A DNA stretch of 44,467 nt from an uncultured Erysipelotrichaceae bacterium (GTDB lineage Bacteria; Bacillota_I; Bacilli_A; Erysipelotrichales; Erysipelotrichaceae): NCBI GenBank assembly GCA_947036815.1, contig CAMQRS010000009.1:1-44467 (forward strand), in the 5' to 3' direction. Of the stretch, positions 8,109-17,268 are shown piece by piece. The notes under the pieces are model-generated. The model saw nothing but the letters and a program-made list of their open reading frames with translations. It was not told the origin of the DNA and ran no database searches. The first letter of the stretch is position 1. Each line of letters starts with the position of its first letter. The position numbers and the translations under genes are program-made.

Positions 8109-8578
8109 TGAAAAAAATAATGTTTATATCAAGTATGGGTGGTCATTTAAGTGAATTGCTTCAACTAGAGCCGATTTACTTGAAGTATGATGCGTATTTT
8201 GTAAGCGAAAAAACAAAGACCACAACATTTCTACAAGATAAATTCCCTGGGAGAGTTTCTTATTTAAAATATGCAACGAAAAAAAATTTACTGTTATACG
8301 CTATTGTGTTTCCAATGAATTGTATTCATAGCTTATATATCTTTATGAAAGTAAAACCAGACGTTATCATAAGTACAGGTGCACATACGTCAGTGCCTAT
8401 GTGCTATATAGCGCACTTCATGAAAAAGAAAGTAATTTACATAGAAACCTTTGCTAACATTCATACAAAGACGATGGCTGGAAAACTTGTTTATCCGATT
8501 GCAGATCACTTCATTGTACAATGGGACAGCATGTTAAAACTATATCCAAACGCAATTTGCGGTGGATGGATATTTTAG
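8108..8578 (+). CDS. Alg14-like (PssD/Cps14F) glycosyltransferase subunit
   Basis: A 156-residue protein matching the Alg14 family, as in PssD and Cps14F. It has an N-terminal SSMGGHLSELLQL motif (residues 8-20) and a single hydrophobic region (LLLYAIVFPMNCIHSLYIFM). In eukaryotic Alg13/14 and pneumococcal Cps14F/14G, this subunit anchors and boosts the catalytic partner, which is encoded next here with nine bases between. The ACAHTS-like segment STGAHTSVP (about 94-102) fits the family. It probably forms the membrane half of a beta-1,4-type transferase; donor sugar unknown. Confidence 0.88.
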   Translation: MKKIMFISSMGGHLSELLQLEPIYLKYDAYFVSEKTKTTTFLQDKFPGRVSYLKYATKKNLLLYAIVFPMNCIHSLYIFMKVKPDVIISTGAHTSVPMCYIAHFMKKKVIYIETFANIHTKTMAGKLVYPIADHFIVQWDSMLKLYPNAICGGWIF

Positions 8579-8587
8579 GAGAAACCA

Positions 8588-9058
8588 ATGATATTTATAA
8601 GTTTAGGTACTCAAAACCATAGTTTTGAAAGATTATTAAAAGAAATAGAAGAATGTATTGATTTAGGTATCATTACACAAAAAGTGATTATACAAGCGGG
8701 TTATACACAGTTTTTTAGTAATAAAATGGAAGTGTTTGATTATGTCGATGCTGATACTTTTGCAACACATATAAATGAATGTGAATTATTTATTTGTCAT
8801 GGAGGAGTTGGTTCCATCTTGACTGCAATACAACAAGGAAAAAAAGTAATCGCAATTGCAAGATTGAAAAAATATAAAGAACATGTTAATGATCATCAAG
8901 TAGAAATTATTCAAAACTTTCATAATTTGAAATACATTTTGGGATGTAGCGATATTTCTCTGCTAAAGGAAGCGTTAAGAATGGTGGGGAACTTCAATCC
9001 AGAAGTATATAAAAAAAATAACACTGCTTTTTGTCAGCTTATTGAAACTTTATTATAA
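8588..9058 (+). CDS. Alg13-like (PssE/Cps14G) glycosyltransferase catalytic subunit
   Basis: A 156-residue donor-binding subunit of the split GT-B enzyme; ISLGTQNHSFERLL at 4-17 and the donor-binding CHGGVGSI (about 74-81) followed by KVIAIAR are family marks. In Cps14G this partner is a beta-1,4-galactosyltransferase. The ribosome site AGGAG lies in the stop of the preceding gene. Together with the preceding gene it forms the active enzyme. The sugar is inferred only by analogy. Confidence 0.88.
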   Translation: MIFISLGTQNHSFERLLKEIEECIDLGIITQKVIIQAGYTQFFSNKMEVFDYVDADTFATHINECELFICHGGVGSILTAIQQGKKVIAIARLKKYKEHVNDHQVEIIQNFHNLKYILGCSDISLLKEALRMVGNFNPEVYKKNNTAFCQLIETLL

Positions 9059-9108
9059 AAAATGCTTATAAGGTTGTAATTAATTAAATTATAAATTATT
9101 TACAAATA

Positions 9109-9117
9109 TGGTATAAT
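9109..9117 (+). promoter_or_regulatory. Extended -10 promoter
   Basis: TGGTATAAT, an extended -10 with no good -35 box at the usual distance. It lies 40 bases before the next gene. A similar element occurs at 19414-19422. Confidence 0.6.
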
Positions 9118-9156
9118 GAAAATCTGTAAGTTATTTTATAAAAAAGGAGGATCAAG

Positions 9157-10005
9157 ATGTCTAATGGATTTATAATTGTGAATTATAATGATGCTGAAAC
9201 TACATCACTATTATTGGAGCAAATAAAGGAATATAAAATTCTTGATCTTATTGTAATTGTGGATAATTGTAGCAAAGATGATAGTTTATACAATTTAGAA
9301 AAATACGCTAATGATAAAATACACATAATCTCTAATATTGAAAATAAAGGCTACGGATCTGGCATAAATGTGGGTGCGAAATTTTTAGAAAGACAATTAG
9401 GTAATTGCAATATTATCGTAAGTAATGCAGATATCGTAATCGAAAATGAATCTGTTATTATTCAGTTAATTGAAAATAAAACAAGTGATATGGGAATCAT
9501 CGCCCCTTGTATTAGAGAACATGATGGAGTTAGTAGAGGATGGAAAATTCCTTCACCGTTACAAGACGTTTTATTAAATATCTTGTATATACACCGTTAT
9601 TTAAGACCTATATTAGTACATTATAAAGAAACACACTATGCAAATAGAATTGTTGAGGTGGAGGCAGTCTCCGGTTGCTTTTTTTTGATAGATTCTGTTG
9701 CTTTAAGTGAATGTGGATATTTTGATGAAAATATATTCTTGTACTATGAAGAAAATGTTATTTCGAAAAAACTTCAAAAAATACATAAAAAAGTATTTAT
9801 TAGTAGAGATAGTGAAGTGTTTCATAATCATTCTGTATCAATAGATAAAAGTATAAATCATATAGGTAAGTATAAAGAATTGAAAAATAGTCAATTATAT
9901 TTCCAAAAGGAGTATAATGAAGCTGGTATTTTTTCATTGTGTGTATTAATGGTAAGTATAAAAATAACCGGTTTTTTACTGAAAGTTATTGAGAATAGGA
10001 AATAA
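9157..10005 (+). CDS. Glycosyltransferase family 2, rhamnosyltransferase-like
   Basis: A 282-residue GT2 enzyme with the GT-A fold. FIIVNYNDAETT (5-16), VDNCSKDDS (39-47) and NKGYGSGINVGAK (about 66-78) are typical of WbbL-like rhamnosyltransferases; the metal site appears as SNADI near 91-95 rather than a plain DXD. EAVSGCFFLID and GYFDENIFLYYEE (about 186-198) form the acceptor region and catalytic base. The C-terminus has a hydrophobic anchor. It has its own extended -10 promoter and AAAGGAGGAT ribosome site. The rml genes in the same locus make rhamnose transfer a fair guess. Confidence 0.85.
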   Translation: MSNGFIIVNYNDAETTSLLLEQIKEYKILDLIVIVDNCSKDDSLYNLEKYANDKIHIISNIENKGYGSGINVGAKFLERQLGNCNIIVSNADIVIENESVIIQLIENKTSDMGIIAPCIREHDGVSRGWKIPSPLQDVLLNILYIHRYLRPILVHYKETHYANRIVEVEAVSGCFFLIDSVALSECGYFDENIFLYYEENVISKKLQKIHKKVFISRDSEVFHNHSVSIDKSINHIGKYKELKNSQLYFQKEYNEAGIFSLCVLMVSIKITGFLLKVIENRK

Positions 10006-10026
10006 ATAAACTTAAAATAAGCCTAA

Positions 10027-10060
10027 AGAAGAGAACGTTAGTCTTCTGTATTTTGATTTT
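10027..10060 (+). terminator. Weak hairpin with T-rich tail
   Basis: AGAAGA (10027-10032) pairs with TCTTCT (10042-10047), followed by an interrupted T run. The loop is nine bases and the stem weak. It probably ends the preceding single-gene unit. The rest of the 186-base gap is AT-rich with no gene. Confidence 0.4.
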
Positions 10061-10191
10061 TAATCATAAACTAATTGCACTTTGTAAAAGTCTAATTTTA
10101 TTAATGTTTTAAAAACAATAAAATATAAGTGAAAATATAAAGTATATATAAAATTAAAATTATTTAACACTTAAATAATTAGGAGGATGTT

Positions 10192-11319
10192 ATGGATATA
10201 AATAATGCAATTGAAGTTCGAAATATGTCTAAATCATTTAAATTGATTTTTGACAAACCACAAACGTTGAAAGAAAGATTAGTTTTTTGGCATAAGAGTG
10301 AAGTGGAATATCATCAGGTTCTGAAGGATATTAGCTTGAATATTAAAAAAGGAGAAACGGTTGCTTTAATAGGAACAAATGGAAGTGGAAAATCAACATT
10401 ATTAAAATTAATGACAAAGATACTATATCCTAATGCAGGAACATTAACTACGCAAGGAAAATTAACTTCTCTATTAGAACTGGGAGCAGGATTTCATCCA
10501 GATTTTTCAGGGAGAGAAAATATTTACTTTAATGCTGCAATATTTGGGTTAACTAAAAAAGAAATTGAATTAAGAATTGATCAAATTATAGAGTTTTCTG
10601 AGTTGAAAGATTTTATCGATAATCCTGTAAGAACTTATTCTTCAGGGATGTACATGAGATTAGCTTTTTCAATTGCGATAAACGTAGATGCAGAAATTTT
10701 GCTTATTGATGAAATTTTAGCAGTAGGAGATCAGTATTTTCAAGATAAGTGTTTTGCGAAATTACAGGAATTGCGTAAAAGTGATAAAACGATTGTAATT
10801 GTTTCACATAGTCTAGATACAATAAAAAAACTGTGTGATCGTGTAATTTGGATATATAAAGGAACATTAAAAATGGATGGGGCTCCTGAGGAAATAATTG
10901 ATAATTATTTAGAACAAATAGTTATTGATCATCAAAAAGAAGGCGTTAAAATCACAAAAACTAAAGACTACGAGGGTGAATTATATATTGATTTACCTGC
11001 TAAAGGAACATGTCTAGCTAGAGATGAAGATAGTTTAAGAATCGAAGGATGGGAACTTTCAGAAACTACGCAGTCAAGGGTAAAAGTGCTATTAAATGGA
11101 TCAGAAATCGAACATGTGAAAAGAAAAGTGCGATTGGATTTATATGCAGTGTTTGAAGATAAGTTCGGAGGTTATGGAACTAACCCTCTTGCAGGGTGGA
11201 TTTGTAGCGCTGATTTATCAAAATTAGACTCTGGAGCGCATACGATAGAAGTTATTGTATATGATGAGCATGGAGAGATAATTAAGAGAATGATTAGAAA
11301 ATTCGAAATAGAGAAGTAG
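10192..11319 (+). CDS. Polysaccharide/teichoic-acid type ABC exporter, ATPase subunit
   Basis: A 375-residue ATPase of the Wzt/TagH type. Walker A is GTNGSGKST (61-69), the signature YSSGM (149-153), Walker B ILLIDE (169-174), and the switch His is at 206. Residues about 1-240 are the nucleotide-binding domain. Residues about 250-375 form an added domain with a beta-rich look (LRIEGWELS, VKVLLNGSE, GWICSADLSKLDSG, HTIEVIVYDE); this is not the classic Wzt C-terminal domain as I remember it and may bind the glycan. AGGAGG lies five bases before the ATG. With the permease two genes on it would flip a finished lipid-linked polymer across the membrane. Confidence 0.9.
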   Translation: MDINNAIEVRNMSKSFKLIFDKPQTLKERLVFWHKSEVEYHQVLKDISLNIKKGETVALIGTNGSGKSTLLKLMTKILYPNAGTLTTQGKLTSLLELGAGFHPDFSGRENIYFNAAIFGLTKKEIELRIDQIIEFSELKDFIDNPVRTYSSGMYMRLAFSIAINVDAEILLIDEILAVGDQYFQDKCFAKLQELRKSDKTIVIVSHSLDTIKKLCDRVIWIYKGTLKMDGAPEEIIDNYLEQIVIDHQKEGVKITKTKDYEGELYIDLPAKGTCLARDEDSLRIEGWELSETTQSRVKVLLNGSEIEHVKRKVRLDLYAVFEDKFGGYGTNPLAGWICSADLSKLDSGAHTIEVIVYDEHGEIIKRMIRKFEIEK

Positions 11320-11328
11320 GAAAATATC

Positions 11329-12309
11329 ATGAAAATTTCAATTGTAATGACTTCTTATAATGGAGAACGATTTTTAAGTAAACAATTACTAAGTTTAAAA
11401 AATCAAACGATAAAAGTAGATGAAGTGATTATAATAGATGATAACTCTATAGATGAAACAGTTTCTGTGATTAGTAATTTTATAGAAGAGTTTAATCTAG
11501 AACATTGGAAGTTACATACAAATCCAACTAACATTGGATTTAAAAAAAATTTTGAAAAGGCTCTTAAGTTTGCATCAGGAGATTTAATATACTTGTGTGA
11601 TCAAGATGATATTTGGAATCTTGATAAAATAGAAGTTATGCATAAAGTGTTCGATGAAAATAACCACATCAAATTACTTGCTTCTTCGTTTTCGTTCATT
11701 AATCAAGAAGGAATTCCTTTTGAGATTGAACAAATAAAAAATAAAAGCAATCAAAACATGTTGCCCTTAAGCGTTAAAAAAAATGATGTGATACGTATAA
11801 ACTATGATTTCGTATTAAAAGAAAATTTTGCACAAGGTTGTTGCATGGCTATAACAAAAGAAATAGTTGATGATTATTTATTAAGAAAAAATACCCAACT
11901 GCCACACGACTGGTCAATGGTGCTATTAGCAGCAAGTCAAGATAGTTGTTATTTTTACAACAGAGAGTGTATTCAATATAGAATACACGATAAAAATACA
12001 ATTGGATTAGATAGTTTAGTCCAAGGAAATCGACTACAAAGCAGGTCTCATCGACTGCTAAATAGAATAGAAGTATTAGAAGAAGAAAATCAAGTATATA
12101 CATATTTACTTGATTTTGATGAAAAAACTAGTGAAAACAAAAAAGTTTACAATAATCATAAAAATTGGATGGAAGTTCGATTGGATTGCTTGAAAAATAG
12201 AAACATACTAAAGTTAATGTTTAAATACATTTTTAAATATAACAAAAACTGTTATAATTTAAGAGCTTTTGGAGGAGATTTAGTCTATTTAATTAGATAT
12301 TCTAAATGA
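11329..12309 (+). CDS. Glycosyltransferase family 2
   Basis: A 326-residue GT2 enzyme placed between the two exporter genes. IVMTSYNGERFL (4-15), IIIDDNSIDETV (34-45) and the metal-binding CDQDDIWN (about 90-97) are clear. The pattern is common in rhamnosyl- and other transferases of wall polysaccharide loci. A WMEVRLDCLKNRNILKLMFKY-like helical tail may touch the membrane. The ribosome site is weak (AGGA). Specificity is not readable from sequence. Confidence 0.87.
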   Translation: MKISIVMTSYNGERFLSKQLLSLKNQTIKVDEVIIIDDNSIDETVSVISNFIEEFNLEHWKLHTNPTNIGFKKNFEKALKFASGDLIYLCDQDDIWNLDKIEVMHKVFDENNHIKLLASSFSFINQEGIPFEIEQIKNKSNQNMLPLSVKKNDVIRINYDFVLKENFAQGCCMAITKEIVDDYLLRKNTQLPHDWSMVLLAASQDSCYFYNRECIQYRIHDKNTIGLDSLVQGNRLQSRSHRLLNRIEVLEEENQVYTYLLDFDEKTSENKKVYNNHKNWMEVRLDCLKNRNILKLMFKYIFKYNKNCYNLRAFGGDLVYLIRYSK

Positions 12310-12338
12310 AAAAGAAAGCGGAGAAATGAGGTTATAAA

Positions 12339-13118
12339 ATGAAATTATTAAATGAAATTTACGCATATCGTGAATTGTTGAAAACAAATATAAGAAAAGA
12401 ATTAAGAGGGAAATATAAAGGATCAGTCTTGGGAGTTTTGTGGTCTTTCTTTAATCCATTACTTCAAGTTTTAGTTTATGCAATTGTATTTCCGTATTTA
12501 TTAGGAAATACAGTTGATAATTATTTAATTTACCTAATCATTGGAATCATTCCGTGGACGTTTTTTACTACATCAATGAATCAAGGGATGATGTGTATTC
12601 GTGCAAACGCAGGGATTGTTAAAAAGGTATATTTTCCTAGAGAAATTCTACCGATATCTGTAGTTTTAGCAGGGTTATCAAATTTTGCAATTTCAAGTTT
12701 AATTATTTTAGTGTTTTGTTTATTTTCAGTTGGATTAAGCTGGCATTTAATCTTATTCCCTGTCATAATGATTCTTCAAACGTTAATCACATTAGGTCTA
12801 GTCTTAGCACTAAGTGCTATTAATATATATGTGAAAGATGTAGAATATATTGTAATTTTTATTATTAATATGCTGTTTTATGGAACTCCAATTTTATATG
12901 AAAAAAGCATTTTTGATAATGCACCAGTAATTTTGAAGCAGTTAATCGACTTAAATCCATTTTCTCATTTAATTCAAATGTATCGAGATGTGTTCTTCTA
13001 TCACCAAATTCCAGAAATGGGTAGTTTAATTTACGTATCAGTAATTGCGGTAATTTTAGTTGCATTAGGGACAATGATATTTAATAAACTAAAAATTGGA
13101 TTTGCGGAAGAGGTTTAG
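12339..13118 (+). CDS. Polysaccharide ABC exporter, permease subunit (ABC-2 type)
   Basis: A 259-residue ABC-2 permease of the Wzm/TagG/RgpC type with about six membrane helices; full length for the family. ELRGKYKGSVLGVLWSF (about 21-37) is the typical amphipathic segment before the first helix, and PFSHLIQMYRDVFFY near the C-terminus is also characteristic. It pairs with the ATPase at 10192-11319. A GAGG ribosome site precedes the ATG, and the next gene starts four bases after its stop. Confidence 0.92.
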   Translation: MKLLNEIYAYRELLKTNIRKELRGKYKGSVLGVLWSFFNPLLQVLVYAIVFPYLLGNTVDNYLIYLIIGIIPWTFFTTSMNQGMMCIRANAGIVKKVYFPREILPISVVLAGLSNFAISSLIILVFCLFSVGLSWHLILFPVIMILQTLITLGLVLALSAINIYVKDVEYIVIFIINMLFYGTPILYEKSIFDNAPVILKQLIDLNPFSHLIQMYRDVFFYHQIPEMGSLIYVSVIAVILVALGTMIFNKLKIGFAEEV

Positions 13119-13121
13119 ACT

Positions 13122-15248
13122 ATGGAAAAGAAAATATCGAATCAAATCAAAGTGCTAAATCATTTGTTTAAAAAGAATGAAGTTTTAATTGATATTTTAA
13201 CTAACTCTACGGAAGTAGAGTTTTGTGTGTATAACGGAGAAAAAGAAATTGATTACTTAAAAAAAGTAACTTCAAACAAGCAAGTACAGCTTCAGATACC
13301 TTTGACAAAAGAAATGATAGATATAAAAATTGTTGCGAGAATTGAAGATGAAGAAATCACCTTATTAATGATACATATGAATGCATTGCTAAAATGCAAA
13401 ATGAAAATCATAAGTATGGTAATAAAAATTTGTCTTTTTAATGAAATAATGATTAGAGGAGTTAAGTTTCTTTGGCGTGAACATAGATTTATTATTCCGT
13501 TCTCTGTGTATAAGAAATACTTTAATCAATTTTCAACAAGAGTAAAACAAGGAGGAGAAGTGTTACTTAATCCTTATATAATTTCTGATTATGAAAAATG
13601 GATTCATGAAACAGAAAAGAGATCAGAAGTGATGTCCTTAAAAATGAATCCCTTGTTTTCTATAATTACCCCAGTCTATAATGCAGATAAAATAGTTTTG
13701 ATTGAATGTATCGAATCGGTACTTAAACAATCTTATGAAAACTTTGAACTAATTTTAGTAGATGATGCATCAACAAAAAAAGAAACATTAGACACACTAA
13801 AACATTATGAAAATTTAGATGTGAGAATTAAAATAAAATATAGAACTGTAAATGGCCATATATCTAGAGCAAGCAATGAAGGTATTGAACTTGCAAGGGG
13901 AGAATTTATTGCATTATTAGACAATGATGATGTATTGTGTGAAAATGCGCTTTATGAAAATGCTTTAGTTATCAATAGTCATCCTAATTTAGACATGATA
14001 TATAGTGATGAAGATAAGTTGAATCTTCAAGGCAAAAGATGTGATCCTCATTTTAAACCTGACTTTTCTTTTGATACTTTATTAGGGATAAACTACATTT
14101 GTCATTTTACTGTTTTAAGAACCTCATTGGTTAAACAAGTAGGAGGATTTAGAATTGGATATGAAGGTGCTCAAGATCACGATTTATTCTTGCGTATAGT
14201 AGAAAATACAAATAAGATTCACCATATAGCTAAAATTTTATATCATTGGAGAATGGTAGAAGGATCAACTTCTTTAGAAATTGGAAACAAGAGTTATGCA
14301 ATAGTAAATGGAGAGAAAGTTATAGAAGATGCAATATTAAGAAGAAACACAAAAGCGACATTTGAGAATGTGTTAAGCAGTACTGTGTATTATGTAGACT
14401 ATGATGCATTAGAAACTAGTGTATCAATCATTATTCCATTGCGGGATTTTGCCGGAATTACTGAAACTTGTGTAAATTCGATTATCGAAAAAACATTATA
14501 TAAAAACTATGAAATATTACTAGTGGACAATAATAGTGTAGAAGAAAAAACATTTGATTTTTTCAAAAAAATACAAAATAAACAAGCAAATGTTAGAGTG
14601 ATTACAGCAGATATGGAATTCAATTACTCTGCAATTAATAACCTAGCCGTATCTCAAGCTAGTGGAGAAGTGTTGATGTTTTTAAATAACGATACTGAAA
14701 TTATCGATGGCAACTGGTTATCAAATATGGTCGGATATGCAATACAGAAACATGTAGGGGCGATTGGAGCTAAGTTATTGTATCCAGATTTGACTATTCA
14801 ACATGCCGGAGTTTTTGTAGGACTCGGTGGAGGAGTTGGTTGCCACGCATTCTTGGAAAAAGATAGAATGGATAATGGAGTATTTGGAAGACTTGCAATT
14901 CCATATAATTATAGCGCAGTGACTGCAGCCTGCATGGCAATAAAAAAAGCTCTGTTTATAGAAGTTGGGGGTTTCGATGAGTCATTAAAAGTTGCGTATA
15001 ACGATATAGATTTATGTCTTAAATTATTAGATAAAAATTATTTTAATGTTGTTTTACCAAAGGTAGAACTAATTCACCACGAGTCAAAATCACGAGGTGT
15101 CGATACAGAGAGCGATAAATATAAGAGGTTTTTAGCTGAATCCGAATATATGTATGCACGATGGGATGACTATCTAGATAGAGATCCTTACTACAATCTT
15201 AATTATAGTAAAAAAGGATTGTTTATGTTTGATAAAATAAAGAAATAG
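13122..15248 (+). CDS. Two-domain glycosyltransferase family 2 protein
   Basis: A 708-residue protein with two GT2 domains after an N-terminal region of about 175 residues. Domain 1 starts at FSIITPVYN (about 178) and has VDDAS and LLDNDDVL (about 265-272). Domain 2 starts at VSIIIPLRD (about 434), with VDNNS, FLNNDTEI (about 518-525) and GGFDESLKVAYNDIDLCLK, which includes the catalytic base pair. Both sites look intact, so it may add two different sugars or make a repeating disaccharide. It is followed by a paralogue of similar design ten bases later. Such proteins are frequent in rhamnan-type and O-antigen ABC-dependent loci. Confidence 0.87.
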   Translation: MEKKISNQIKVLNHLFKKNEVLIDILTNSTEVEFCVYNGEKEIDYLKKVTSNKQVQLQIPLTKEMIDIKIVARIEDEEITLLMIHMNALLKCKMKIISMVIKICLFNEIMIRGVKFLWREHRFIIPFSVYKKYFNQFSTRVKQGGEVLLNPYIISDYEKWIHETEKRSEVMSLKMNPLFSIITPVYNADKIVLIECIESVLKQSYENFELILVDDASTKKETLDTLKHYENLDVRIKIKYRTVNGHISRASNEGIELARGEFIALLDNDDVLCENALYENALVINSHPNLDMIYSDEDKLNLQGKRCDPHFKPDFSFDTLLGINYICHFTVLRTSLVKQVGGFRIGYEGAQDHDLFLRIVENTNKIHHIAKILYHWRMVEGSTSLEIGNKSYAIVNGEKVIEDAILRRNTKATFENVLSSTVYYVDYDALETSVSIIIPLRDFAGITETCVNSIIEKTLYKNYEILLVDNNSVEEKTFDFFKKIQNKQANVRVITADMEFNYSAINNLAVSQASGEVLMFLNNDTEIIDGNWLSNMVGYAIQKHVGAIGAKLLYPDLTIQHAGVFVGLGGGVGCHAFLEKDRMDNGVFGRLAIPYNYSAVTAACMAIKKALFIEVGGFDESLKVAYNDIDLCLKLLDKNYFNVVLPKVELIHHESKSRGVDTESDKYKRFLAESEYMYARWDDYLDRDPYYNLNYSKKGLFMFDKIKK

Positions 15249-15257
15249 GAGAAAAAT

Positions 15258-17267
15258 ATGAGATTTTATATTGAAGAAAGTGTAGTATGTGGATTCAAAA
15301 ACCCATTATTAATTTTCAAAGGATCTATTGAAAGTAAGTTTGATAAAATATTAATATGCAAAAAGAATGGGGATGTATTGCATACCCACAATTTAAAAAA
15401 AACGAAGTTTAAATCTATTTCTTTTGCATTCGAGTATGCTTTGCCTAGTTCACTCGTTGCTGTATCTTATGATGTTTATGCAGAAAATAACGAAAGTATG
15501 GAAAAATTTCATACAATTCATACCAGTGCATTAACAAGGTTTTTTCAAAAACATGTGCAAATAGGAAATAAATTAAATGAAATTGGTAGTAAAGAAGTTT
15601 TATCTACTAATAAGATAGAGGGATTAATTAATCCTTTTAATGATAACCAATATCATGAATGGATTAGCAAGCAGGAAAAATATCTTCCTATTCAAGAATA
15701 CGCGTACAACCCATTAATTTCTATCGTTATGCCTGTATATAATGTAGATTCAAAATATTTATCTGAATGTATTGATTCAATTTTAAAACAAACATATACA
15801 AATTTCGAAATTTGTATAGCTGACGATTGTTCGAATAAACAAGAAACCTTAGATACACTAAAAGAGTATGAAACCTTAGATTCAAGAGTTAAAGTTTTTT
15901 ACCGAGAAAAAAACGGACATATTTCTAATGCTACAAACTCTGCTTTAAGCATTGCTAGTGGAGATTTTATAGGATTATTAGATAATGATGATGTACTACA
16001 CATAAACGCATTAAACGAAGTTGTACACGCATTAAATAAAAATGAAAATCTTGATTTTATTTATTCAGATGAAGATAAACTTAGTCTTGAAGGTGAGAGA
16101 AGTGATCCTCATTTTAAGTCAGATTTTTGTTTAGACAAATTTTATGGAGGAAACTTCATTTGTCATTTCAGCGTTATTAGAAAAAGTATTATTGAAGCAG
16201 TAGGCGGATTTAAAATTGGGGTAGAAGGGGCACAAGATTTTGATTTGTTTTTAAGAATCACTAATAAAACAGATAAAATTTATCATATACCTAAAATTTT
16301 ATATCATTGGAGAATGATTCCGGGATCTACAGCACTAGATTCTAGTTCTAAAAATTATGCTGGGGAAGCAGGAAAAAAAGGATTGCTTGATCTTTTCAAT
16401 AGTAAAGGAATTGATGTTGAAATTGATGTAGTTGTAAATACTCATTATTTTGTTAAGTATTTAATGGAAAAGGAAGAAAAAATAGATGTTATACTTTATG
16501 TTTCTAGTAACAATATAAAATATTTAAAAGAATTAGAAAATAAAATGAAATATGTTTATTATTCGAATTACCGCATTGTTTCATTTACTAAGGATTATGA
16601 TGGTTCAGTACTTACTAGTCTTAAAAGTAAAATAAATTTTATTAAAACAGAGGGAAATCCTGTTCATAAAATTAATGAATATTTAAAGCAAAGTGATGCA
16701 GTCCATTTTTTATTTTTACAAGAAAATTATATGCCTTCTACATTCGACAGTCTTGAACTGATGGCGGGATATTCGCAGCAACCAGAGGTTGGTGTCGTCG
16801 GAGCAAAAGTATTGAATAAAAGGAAAAGGGTAATCGAATACGGTTATGTTATTAATGAATTTGGGAAGTGTATTCCAACAAATGATGAAGTATTACAAAA
16901 TGAATATGGAATCTACGGTAATTTACTAGTACCTAGCAATTACACAGTATTGGAAAATAAAGCATTTATGATTTCAAAGGATAAACTTGAAAAGGTCAAT
17001 TGGTTAAATGAATCTTTATCGGTAAATAAGGCCTACTATGATTTGCATGTGAAAATGAAGCGTAGCCTTGGACGCAATGTTATTTTGCCAAAGGTTATGT
17101 TCGAAAATAATGGAAAACTGAATCAAGATAATAAAAATGATTTACCAATTCTTGATCATGAATATATTGATAAATATTATAATGAAAATTTATCAAATAA
17201 GAAAGCTTTTGCAATTGATCAGGTAGAAATTAAGCAAAACAGAACTTATTTAAAAAGGGGGGCGTAA
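15258..17267 (+). CDS. Paralogous GT2 protein with a degenerate second domain
   Basis: A 669-residue paralogue of the preceding protein. Domain 1 is intact: ISIVMPVYN (about 154), ADDCS, LLDNDDVL (about 240-247), DPHFKSDF and EGAQDFDLFLR, which closely match its neighbour. The second domain can still be traced by GVVGAKVLNKRKRVIEYG and ILPKVMFENNGK. But the metal site that reads NNDTE next door is QENYM here, and the FDESL...NDIDLCLK catalytic segment reads LNESLSVNKAYYDLHVK. So the C-terminal half is probably not a working transferase and may act in binding or pairing. AGGAG precedes the ATG. Confidence 0.85.
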   Translation: MRFYIEESVVCGFKNPLLIFKGSIESKFDKILICKKNGDVLHTHNLKKTKFKSISFAFEYALPSSLVAVSYDVYAENNESMEKFHTIHTSALTRFFQKHVQIGNKLNEIGSKEVLSTNKIEGLINPFNDNQYHEWISKQEKYLPIQEYAYNPLISIVMPVYNVDSKYLSECIDSILKQTYTNFEICIADDCSNKQETLDTLKEYETLDSRVKVFYREKNGHISNATNSALSIASGDFIGLLDNDDVLHINALNEVVHALNKNENLDFIYSDEDKLSLEGERSDPHFKSDFCLDKFYGGNFICHFSVIRKSIIEAVGGFKIGVEGAQDFDLFLRITNKTDKIYHIPKILYHWRMIPGSTALDSSSKNYAGEAGKKGLLDLFNSKGIDVEIDVVVNTHYFVKYLMEKEEKIDVILYVSSNNIKYLKELENKMKYVYYSNYRIVSFTKDYDGSVLTSLKSKINFIKTEGNPVHKINEYLKQSDAVHFLFLQENYMPSTFDSLELMAGYSQQPEVGVVGAKVLNKRKRVIEYGYVINEFGKCIPTNDEVLQNEYGIYGNLLVPSNYTVLENKAFMISKDKLEKVNWLNESLSVNKAYYDLHVKMKRSLGRNVILPKVMFENNGKLNQDNKNDLPILDHEYIDKYYNENLSNKKAFAIDQVEIKQNRTYLKRGA

Positions 17268-17268
17268 G

